From: Psychrobacter sp. LV10R520-6
GTDB taxonomy: Bacteria; Pseudomonadota; Gammaproteobacteria; Pseudomonadales; Moraxellaceae
Length of the DNA stretch: 64,000 nucleotides
NCBI RefSeq assembly: GCF_900182925.1
Contig: NZ_LT900024.1
Span: 2,666,001 to 2,730,000, forward strand
Reading direction: 5' to 3'
Shown piece by piece: positions 57,634 through 64,000 of the stretch (position 1 is the stretch's first letter; every line of letters begins with the position of its first letter). A program made the translations under genes and the position numbers. Under the pieces are notes generated by a model that worked only from the letters and a program-made list of their open reading frames with translations, searched no databases and was not told the DNA's origin.

Positions 57634-58544
57634 TAGTAAAACCTTTCTAAAAATGTTATAAATTAAATCAACCAAACCATTATCATCACAAATAACCATG
57701 ACTTATTCACTAGATTTTCGCAAACAAGTTCTCAAAAGCTTAGATGACGGCATGACCTATGCTCAAGCGGTTGAGTTTTACGATCTTAGCCCAACCACCA
57801 TACAGAACTGGAAGAGACGTATCCACAGTAAAGCAACAAGACAAACCAAGCCTCATAAAATAATAGATGACGTTTTACTCAATGATGTTAAAGAATATCC
57901 TGATGATTACCAATATGAGCGAGCCCGTCGACTAAACTGTAGCTCAACAGGCATTCACAGCGCCTTAAAAAGGCTGAAGATTAGCAAAAAAAAAGACCTT
58001 AGAGCATCCCAAAGCCTGTCCAATCAAGCGAGCAATCTATCAGAGTAAGCTTACGTCCTACATCAAAGATGGGTTTCCCATTGTATACATGGACGAGAGT
58101 GGCTTTGAGCATGAAACCATGCGTCCTTATGGTTACGCGCCTATTGGCAGTCCTTGCATCGACAGCTACAATTGGCAAGCCAAAGCTAGAACCAATGTCA
58201 TTGGTGCTTTATATGGCAAAGTGCTGTTTGCACTTGATTGCCTTAAGACTAACATCAATGGAGACATATTTTATGGCTGGTGCAAAAACATACTAATTCC
58301 AAGTCTTAAAACTAAGTGCGTGATCGTTATGGATAACGCGAGCTTTCACAAACGAGTAAAAAAACTGCTTAATAGGCACGGTCATCGATTATTATTTCTA
58401 CCACCATACAGCCCTGATTTAAATCCTATTGAGAAGAAGTGGGCTCAAGTAAAGTTTCTACGGCAAGGATGGATGGAAAACGACTTATCTAAATTGTTTT
58501 ATGATATTCATCCAAGGCATAACTCTTTTGTAGTGAATTGACTA
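57634..58544 (+). mobile_element. IS630-family insertion sequence inside IS5 copy 3
   Basis: 911 bp, with a TA at both borders (57632-57633 and 58545-58546) as expected for IS630. Ends TAGTAAA (left) and TTGACTA (right) are imperfect inverted repeats. The IS5 sequence resumes exactly on both sides, which defines the borders with confidence. Confidence 0.92.
57698..58541 (+). CDS. IS630-family transposase in two frames (slippery A9)
   Basis: The first frame (57698-58048, 116 residues) is the paired HTH part (MTYSLDFRKQVLKSLDDGMT; YDLSPTTIQNWKRRI). At a run of nine A (57986-57994) a +1 (or -2) shift leads into KTLEHPKACPIKRAIYQSKL and the catalytic part: VYMDESGF, VIVMDNASFHK and DLNPIEKKWAQVK (DDE), ending at 58541. 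Fusion by ribosomal or transcriptional slippage at the A-run is known for several IS families. Simple mutation is the alternative. Confidence 0.85.
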
Positions 58545-58682
58545 TAGTACGAGGCATAGCAAACGAAGTCTTTTTTGTGTGAGAACTTAAAGATTACCCG
58601 TTCGCTATTTTTTTGTCATCAATTTATTCCCAATGTTCAACACGCCCTAACTTAGAGTAGACCTATTACTTAATAAAGACTT

Positions 58683-58698
58683 AGTTTCACGTGAAACA
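58683..58698. promoter_or_regulatory. parS-like ParB-binding site 2
   Basis: AGTTTCACGTGAAACA: a perfect 14-bp palindromic core (58684-58697), with one base different from the parS consensus at the first position. It lies just beyond the thrC stop. Confidence 0.75.
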
Positions 58699-58729
58699 AT
58701 CCTTTTAGTGTCAGAACAGCTTTTTAACT

Positions 58730-60151
58730 TTAAGCTGGGTTTGCTTTGACGTACTGACGGATTTGTTCAGCGACCAGCTCAGCCTTATTATCTAAAATCA
58801 CCACGTACTGTGGCAAATCCTCTAGCCCTTCTGTATGGGCAGGACGTGCAATGTCTATTTGTCCAATAGCTTCAATAATAGTCTCGGCAAATTTAACCGG
58901 CAGCGCTGTCTCCGCGCAAATGATAGTTTCGCCGTCTCGTTGTAACTCTTTAGCCACTTTGATGCCATCAGCGGTATGTGGATCAACCAGCTCACCTTGT
59001 TGCTCATAGAGCGCTTTTATAGTTTGCAGACGGTCACTATGGGTAGATTTACCCGCAGCAAAGCCATAACGAGAATTGACCGCTTCCATCAGATCAGACA
59101 AATCAAAACCCTGACCTGACTTCACGCCTTCAAATAATTCATGAACCCGTGCACTGTCTTTATCTAGCAGTAGATAAACAAAACGCTCAAAGTTGGACGC
59201 TTTAGAGATATCCATTGATGGGCTGGAGGTTATATGAGTTTGATCAGTCGGACGCGGCTGATAGGCCCCTTTATTGAAAAAGTCATTGAGCACATCGTTT
59301 TCATTGGTAGCGACTATTAAACGTCCAATCGGCAACCCCATTTCGCGGGCAATATGTCCAGCACAAATATTACCAAAGTTGCCTGATGGTATGCTAAAGC
59401 TAACCTGCTCATCATTGCTTGTTGTTACTGCGAAGTAAGCTTTAAAGTAATAAACAATTTGCGCTAATATGCGTCCCCAATTAATAGAGTTAACCGTTCC
59501 TAAATTGTAGGCCGCTTTAAATTCAGCATCTTGCTGCAAAACTTTGACAATATCTTGGCAATCATCGAACATACCATCAATAGCAATATTATGGATATTA
59601 TCATCAGTCAAGCTATACATCTGCGCCCGTTGAAACTCACTCATTTTGCCATGCGGTGACAGCATAAAGATTTCAATATTGTCTTTACCTCGTAGCGCAT
59701 ATTCCGCCGCACTGCCGGTATCACCACTGGTCGCACCAATAATGGTAATACGCGCCTCTTTTTTCTTCAGCACATATTCAAAGGCATTGCCTAGAAATTG
59801 CATCGCGACATCTTTAAAGGCTAAAGTAGGACCATTAGATAAGCCTAAAATGTGAATATCATTTTCAAGCTTGCGAACAGGGGTAATCTCAGCGTTGCCA
59901 AATATCTCAGTAGTATAAGTACGTTCAATAATATCTTGTAAATCAGCAGCAGGGATATCAGTGGCAAAACGTTGCATAATTGCCATCGCAAGCTCTGGAT
60001 AGCTGAGAGTGCGCCATTCATCAAGTACAGCTCTATCAATATGCGGATAATGCTCAGGCAGCATTAGGCCACCATCAGGAGCAAGCCCCATTAATAGCAC
60101 ATCACTAAAGTCCATTGGCTCAGTTTGACCACGGGTACTAATATATTTCAT
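58730..60151 (-). CDS. thrC: threonine synthase
   Basis: 473 residues. PLP enzyme that converts O-phosphohomoserine to threonine. N terminus MKYISTRGQTEPMDFSDVLL is that of the bacterial ThrC1 class. PLP Lys113 in LAFKDVAMQFLG, phosphate-binding GATSGDTGSAA and IPSGNFGNICAG are present. Core gene; no hom (homoserine dehydrogenase) is seen beside it in this window. Confidence 0.96.
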   Translation of the reverse strand: MKYISTRGQTEPMDFSDVLLMGLAPDGGLMLPEHYPHIDRAVLDEWRTLSYPELAMAIMQRFATDIPAADLQDIIERTYTTEIFGNAEITPVRKLENDIHILGLSNGPTLAFKDVAMQFLGNAFEYVLKKKEARITIIGATSGDTGSAAEYALRGKDNIEIFMLSPHGKMSEFQRAQMYSLTDDNIHNIAIDGMFDDCQDIVKVLQQDAEFKAAYNLGTVNSINWGRILAQIVYYFKAYFAVTTSNDEQVSFSIPSGNFGNICAGHIAREMGLPIGRLIVATNENDVLNDFFNKGAYQPRPTDQTHITSSPSMDISKASNFERFVYLLLDKDSARVHELFEGVKSGQGFDLSDLMEAVNSRYGFAAGKSTHSDRLQTIKALYEQQGELVDPHTADGIKVAKELQRDGETIICAETALPVKFAETIIEAIGQIDIARPAHTEGLEDLPQYVVILDNKAELVAEQIRQYVKANPA

Positions 60152-60200
60152 AGCGCTTTCCTACCTACAATGATTTTATTTTAACGGTATCTTTCCTAAA

Positions 60201-61793
60201 TTAAGCTATTTTATGTAGCAGCGCATAATAAAAGCCGTCGCCACTCTCACTATCAATTGGCAAACATTGACGCCCGATTTCTTGAGCAATACCCCAACTG
60301 CATTCTTCGGTGAATTCGATAGCAGTAGCATCGGTATGATGGTTTAAAAATGCTTGCATTTGTTCCACGTTTTCTTGCTTTAATATCGAGCAGGTTACGT
60401 AAAGCAAATAACCACCGACTTTCAATTGCGGCCATAGATTGTCTAATATCTCTTCTTGTAATGACGCCGTTTGATCCACGTCTTCTTCTGTACGTAAAAG
60501 ACTGATATCAGGATGGCGACGAATTACGCCAGTAGCGGTACAAGGTGAATCGAGTAATATAGCGTCAAATACGGGTTCGTTTTTATCTACTTTTTGCTTT
60601 TTAGATTCCTGGATGCCCTGCCATCTTGTCGCATCAGCACAGACGACATTAAGCTTAATTTGCTCAGAGTGTTCTAAATGTAGACGCTCTAAATTTTCAT
60701 GAATGCGACCAATACGCGGGGCTTCATTATCAATAGCCGTTAGTTTAATCGCACGACTACCCGACGAATCAGTCTTATCACCGCTTTCATTTTCACTAGG
60801 TTTCACATGAAACAATGAGGACTGCTTGTCTGCATTTAACAGCTCTAACCAATGGGCAAGTTTACCACCAGGGGCGGCGCAAGCATCTAAAATATGCAGC
60901 TCGGTATTGCTGGTTTGATTAGCATCGCCATTGTTATCATTAATAGCATCAGCATTTACCTTATTTATAAGCGCTTGGTGAATCAGTGGTGCAGCAAGCT
61001 GAGCATGCATATCTTGCACACTAGCAGCACCTTCCGCAAATGAGGGTAAACCACTAACGGCTGTAGTTTGCTCTAAACGTAACGCTTGGGTTGTTATAGT
61101 AGTATCGGTTTTATCGGTCAGATTTGACAGTTGTAAACCACTAACCACTTCGACCAATTCGGCTTCAACATCTGCTTGTTCTAGCGCTTGTTGATAGGCG
61201 TCCACAGTATTAATAGTAGTATTCACTCGTAAAAACATCGGTGCGGGCTGACGCAATCCTTGAGTTAATGCTGAGTATTCCTCACTCCAATCTTGCTTGA
61301 GCTGATAGGCGAGCCAATTAGGCAAGCTGTGGTTTTTATCGCATTTCTTACGGAATTTGTTAGTATTTTTAACGACTTTACGTAAAATAGCATTAACTAA
61401 GCCAGAGGCATGGGCAAAATCAATTTCTTTAACGGCCTCTACCGTTTCATGAATCGCCGCGTGGTCAGCCACTTCCAAGTATAATAGCTGAGTTAATCCC
61501 ACTTGGATGGTAGTGCGCACCTCAATCTCATCGATATTGTTATCTGCTAAAGTATCAAGTAGGCGCTCAAGAGCATACCACTGGCGTAAGGTGGTCAATA
61601 ATAGCGCATGTGCAAAGCCCTTATCACCCTCGTGTAAACTGTTTAACAAAGGATCAAGTACACTCGATAATGACTGGCCATTTTGGATGGCAAGCAAGGT
61701 ACGAATGACGCGTACACGCACACTACCAACCATCTTAAGATTGCTTGAAGGCTTGTTTTTATTATTTCTAGACGCGGTTGCGGGTTGTCTCAT
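60201..61793 (-). CDS. rsmB: 16S rRNA m5C967 methyltransferase
   Basis: 530 residues, about 100 more than E. coli RsmB. N-terminal NusB-like RNA-binding domain (about 20-150), then a Rossmann SAM domain (DACAAPGGKLAHWLELLNA; LDSPCTATGVIRRHPDI) with catalytic Cys in VTCSILKQEN and helper Cys in DSPC. Extra length comes from low-complexity insertions, around residues 255-300 and 330-345 (FHVKPSENESGDKTD). One insertion contains the third parS-like site. fmt lies upstream on the same strand, the usual fmt-rsmB pair. Confidence 0.95.
   Translation of the reverse strand: MRQPATASRNNKNKPSSNLKMVGSVRVRVIRTLLAIQNGQSLSSVLDPLLNSLHEGDKGFAHALLLTTLRQWYALERLLDTLADNNIDEIEVRTTIQVGLTQLLYLEVADHAAIHETVEAVKEIDFAHASGLVNAILRKVVKNTNKFRKKCDKNHSLPNWLAYQLKQDWSEEYSALTQGLRQPAPMFLRVNTTINTVDAYQQALEQADVEAELVEVVSGLQLSNLTDKTDTTITTQALRLEQTTAVSGLPSFAEGAASVQDMHAQLAAPLIHQALINKVNADAINDNNGDANQTSNTELHILDACAAPGGKLAHWLELLNADKQSSLFHVKPSENESGDKTDSSGSRAIKLTAIDNEAPRIGRIHENLERLHLEHSEQIKLNVVCADATRWQGIQESKKQKVDKNEPVFDAILLDSPCTATGVIRRHPDISLLRTEEDVDQTASLQEEILDNLWPQLKVGGYLLYVTCSILKQENVEQMQAFLNHHTDATAIEFTEECSWGIAQEIGRQCLPIDSESGDGFYYALLHKIA
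60799..60814. promoter_or_regulatory. parS-like ParB-binding site 3, inside rsmB
   Basis: GGTTTCACATGAAACA has two differences from the consensus TGTTTCACGTGAAACA. It encodes the residues FHVKP in a non-conserved insertion of RsmB, so the protein places little constraint on it. In many bacteria parS sites lie within genes near oriC. Confidence 0.5.
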
Positions 61794-61891
61794 ATTACTT
61801 AATTTCCTGTGCCTATTATGGCGTCTGTGTTTACTTATTATAGTCAGTTCAACATTAAAGAGAGGCGTTTGTTTATAACAAATAGCAACGT

Positions 61892-62016
61892 GCCACTGGT
61901 ATAAACTTTTCTAGCGTGCGGTTCGCAAGCGTGCTTCGAGCCTGCAAAACGTTTGTTACAGTAGCATCCCAGTGGCCCAGTAACTTTGTATCGTTTTTAA
62001 ATTAAATCGAATATAG
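61892..62016. other. fmt-rsmB intergenic hairpin and MITE half-copy
   Basis: GCCACTGG (61892-61899) pairs with CCAGTGGC (61969-61976) around a loop that has further partial pairing (GCGTGCGGTTCGCAAGC). Then 61987-62016 repeats the right half of the element at 33505-33563 with two mismatches. It may be a folded transcript region between fmt and rsmB or element debris. Nothing coding is seen in 61794-62025. Confidence 0.45.
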
Positions 62017-62025
62017 TTCGTCTTA

Positions 62026-63108
62026 TTAGTCTGAATTATCAGTGAATTGGTCGCCATCATTAAGCTGATTGCCATGACAGATTTGCTCGGCAGTTACTGG
62101 CTTGCTACCGGCAAATTGTAATTTGGTTATCGCTAAGGTGCTGGCTTGCTGATTTATGTTGTCTACTTGCTGTTTGTCTTTACCGCACGCAACCAAAATA
62201 GCCTTGCGTCCGACACTGATAACGGTTCCGACAGGTTTAGTGGTTTGCTGGGTCGTATTAACAGGTAGGCTGGCTAAAATCTTAACACGTTGTCCCTCTA
62301 AAAAAGTATAAGCGCCCGGCCATGGGGTTAGTCCGCGGATTTGCCTTTCAATTACAGTAGCCGATTGTGACCAGTCAATAGCGCCTTCTGTTTTGATGAG
62401 CTTTTCAGCATAATTAGCCTCATTGTCATCTTGGGTGATAGCCTGCGTTTGATAATAATTTAGGTCTTGTAGCACGGTGCTGATAGCAGTCGCGCCTAAC
62501 TCTGCCAGCTTATCATGGAGACTGGCGGCACTGTCATCGGCTTCAATAGCGCAGCTAACTTTATGCAACATATCGCCAGTATCTAACCCTTTATCCATCT
62601 GCATAATGGTAATACCCGTCTGAGTATCTCCGACTAATAATGCCCTGTGAATGGGCGCCGCGCCGCGCCACCGTGGTAATAAGGAAGCGTGAATATTCAA
62701 GCAGCCGTAAGTAGGTGTGGTCAAAACCCCAATAGGCAATATCAGCCCGTAAGCGGCAACGATCATCACGTCCGATTGATAAGTTCTCAAGGTTTGTCTG
62801 GCAGCAATACCGGAACTGCTAGACTTTTTAAAGGTATCGGGTTGTTCAACAGGAATGTCATGAGCCAGTGCGACTTGTTTAACGGCAGAGGCTGATAGTT
62901 TTTGACCGCGTCCCGCCTTACGATCCGGCTGGGTATATACCGCTACAATATCTATATTGAGCGCGTCTTGTTGGCTGATTAACGCCTCAAGGCTTATAGC
63001 TGCAAACTCAGGGGTACCCGCAAAAACCACTCGCAATCGGCTGGTAGCTTGCGGGTTCTGAGTAGTGGGGGCGGTAGATAAGTCGGAAGAGGAAGCAATT
63101 ATAGTCAT
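62026..63108 (-). CDS. fmt: methionyl-tRNA formyltransferase
   Basis: 360 residues. Formylates initiator Met-tRNA. N-terminal formyl-transferase domain begins after a ~24-residue Ser/Thr-rich extension (RLRVVFAGTPEFAAISLEAL). Active-site motif CLNIHASLLPRWRGAAPIHR with the conserved Asn and His, and QMDKGLDTGDMLHK with Asp. The C-terminal OB domain (PWPGAYTFLEGQRVKILASL) binds tRNA. def normally neighbours fmt but does not appear here. rsmB follows after a 232-bp gap. Confidence 0.95.
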   Translation of the reverse strand: MTIIASSSDLSTAPTTQNPQATSRLRVVFAGTPEFAAISLEALISQQDALNIDIVAVYTQPDRKAGRGQKLSASAVKQVALAHDIPVEQPDTFKKSSSSGIAARQTLRTYQSDVMIVAAYGLILPIGVLTTPTYGCLNIHASLLPRWRGAAPIHRALLVGDTQTGITIMQMDKGLDTGDMLHKVSCAIEADDSAASLHDKLAELGATAISTVLQDLNYYQTQAITQDDNEANYAEKLIKTEGAIDWSQSATVIERQIRGLTPWPGAYTFLEGQRVKILASLPVNTTQQTTKPVGTVISVGRKAILVACGKDKQQVDNINQQASTLAITKLQFAGSKPVTAEQICHGNQLNDGDQFTDNSD

Positions 63109-63296
63109 AGCAGCGTATTATGTATTATTAATCCACCTATTATAGGTGAGTTTACGGCGTTGTGCCATGATTGTAATAGCGCTTGATAGGAGTCGATAAT
63201 GATAAAGCTTATCTTTATTATAGAATAGGTATGAATGATGAGCGCTTTGTAATAAGTTCACTATATTTTGTTATACCGATATAGGATCATGCATCC

Positions 63297-64000
63297 ATGC
63301 AACAGTTTCAGTCTCTACAACGCTTGCTGTTCTTTTATACCCTGACGCTAATAATCATGTTGTCGTTATACTATGTGGTGATGTTTCTTGACCTCAAAAC
63401 GCACAGTAAGCAGCATACGCTAAGTATCTTTAATTCTTTACAGTATGAGCTTATTGAGCAGGCTGAACCCACCGATGCGGACATTGAGAAAATATTACAG
63501 AAGCCTATTTTTCAAGATATCAGTTATCAGCTGGTTTTTATGCTGCCGTCTGGTCAGACTTACGTCCATCGTTATACCCGTCCTCATGAGGCTGAATTTA
63601 CTACCGTTAACTTCCCTACCCTTGCTTCGCCGTTCGTCAATAGTAATAGCGCCTATACCCTTAATAACAGTGCTTTAGCAGGCACTATCAAGCTTGAAAG
63701 TGGTCATCAAGTATACACGGTACTGCGCCATCAACCGCCTGAAATAAATTGGATCTTTTATCGTTTTTGGCTGCCATTAATGACGGCGATTATACTCTTT
63801 ATCATCGCACTACTTTACATGCTCAACCGTCGTACCAATTGGGAACAGCTGTTACTCTATACCGATAACTTGAACAGCGCTGCGAAAAAGGCTTACACAC
63901 CGCCACCATTTATTGAAAAAAAAACGACCGCTGATTTTTTACGCTTAGGGCATGCCCTTAGTCGTATCAGTTATCAGCTACATAATAATAATCGACGCAG
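63297..64000 (+). CDS. membrane sensor protein, N-terminal part (runs off the window)
   Basis: 234 residues are seen from the ATG at 63297 (AGGA 10 bases upstream). Membrane helix 1 (LLFFYTLTLIIMLSLYYVVM), a periplasmic domain of about 125 residues, membrane helix 2 (FWLPLMTAIILFIIALLYML) and the start of a HAMP-like linker (ADFLRLGHALSRISYQLHNN). This is the layout of two-component histidine kinases or of GGDEF/EAL signalling proteins; the output domain lies beyond the window. Divergent from fmt. Confidence 0.7.
   Translation, partial: MQQFQSLQRLLFFYTLTLIIMLSLYYVVMFLDLKTHSKQHTLSIFNSLQYELIEQAEPTDADIEKILQKPIFQDISYQLVFMLPSGQTYVHRYTRPHEAEFTTVNFPTLASPFVNSNSAYTLNNSALAGTIKLESGHQVYTVLRHQPPEINWIFYRFWLPLMTAIILFIIALLYMLNRRTNWEQLLLYTDNLNSAAKKAYTPPPFIEKKTTADFLRLGHALSRISYQLHNNNRR

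Larger units (their letters stand above)
56877..58647 (-). mobile_element. IS5-family insertion sequence, copy 3, interrupted by IS630
   Basis: Ends GGGCGTGTTGAACATT at 56877 and its complement ending 58647. Subtracting the IS630 insert and its TA duplication leaves 858 bp. The flanks (CAA and TAA) do not form a matching duplication, unlike copy 1, which hints at recombination or deletion between copies. Same orientation as copy 2. Confidence 0.9.

Noticed and set aside
58069..58296. 75-residue frame in the IS630 element
   Set aside because: Shadow of the catalytic frame of the transposase.

Overview
The window looks like an origin-proximal stretch of a Moraxellaceae chromosome, most likely Psychrobacter. 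This is inferred from the moderately AT-rich DNA, the protein flavour, and the gene groups lysM-dprA-tsaC and fmt-rsmB, which lie near oriC in relatives. It also carries three 16-mers that closely match the ParB-binding site parS. No rRNA is present; there is one tRNA-Val(GAC).

Layout. 1-8.3 kb is accessory DNA rich in small secreted proteins: Sel1-repeat proteins (one broken by a nonsense codon), a triple-repeat secreted protein, a lipoprotein, a tandem pair of SmpA-like proteins, a 43-residue protein ending in an aromatic tail, and a serine recombinase with a candidate res site. 8.5-18.8 kb is a defence island. It holds a three-gene cassette (AbiV-type HEPN protein, DUF2971 protein, Mrr-like nuclease) and a complete type IC restriction locus in the order hsdM-hsdS-prrC-like-hsdR. 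That is the order of the E. coli prr locus, where an anticodon nuclease is kept silent by the restriction enzyme. The hsdS linker carries a 12-bp tandem repeat like the one that switches EcoR124I/II specificity. 18.8-21.1 kb contains an IS30-family and an IS701-like element with recognisable target duplications.

21.3-42 kb is mostly core: a decayed AHL/penicillin-type acylase, hemN, nfeD-SPFH, an outer-membrane barrel, bioF-bioC, dnaK and grpE (separate units, with a candidate heat-shock promoter before dnaK), an esterase, two tandem metallophosphoesterases, a TIGR01777 epimerase, and lysM-dprA-tsaC. 42-45.6 kb is an IS5 / truncated amidase / IS3 block next to the tRNA. A GST-like reductase and hemB follow and share a bidirectional terminator.

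48-58.6 kb is the most rearranged part. An RND efflux locus has lost its membrane-fusion gene and the first third of its pump; the remainder of the pump is fused in frame to the start of an IS5 transposase, and only the outer-membrane factor remains whole. Beside it, between two IS5 copies in the same orientation, sits an apparently imported operon tetR - HlyD-type adaptor - permease - ATPase. It is controlled from a perfect 23+2+23 bp palindrome that overlaps both the -10 box and the ribosome binding site of tetR. The second IS5 is itself split by an IS630-family element. The window ends with core genes thrC, rsmB and fmt, and the 5' part of a membrane sensor gene that runs off the edge.

All calls come from reading sequence and translations only; family names rest on recognised motifs, not on database searches.
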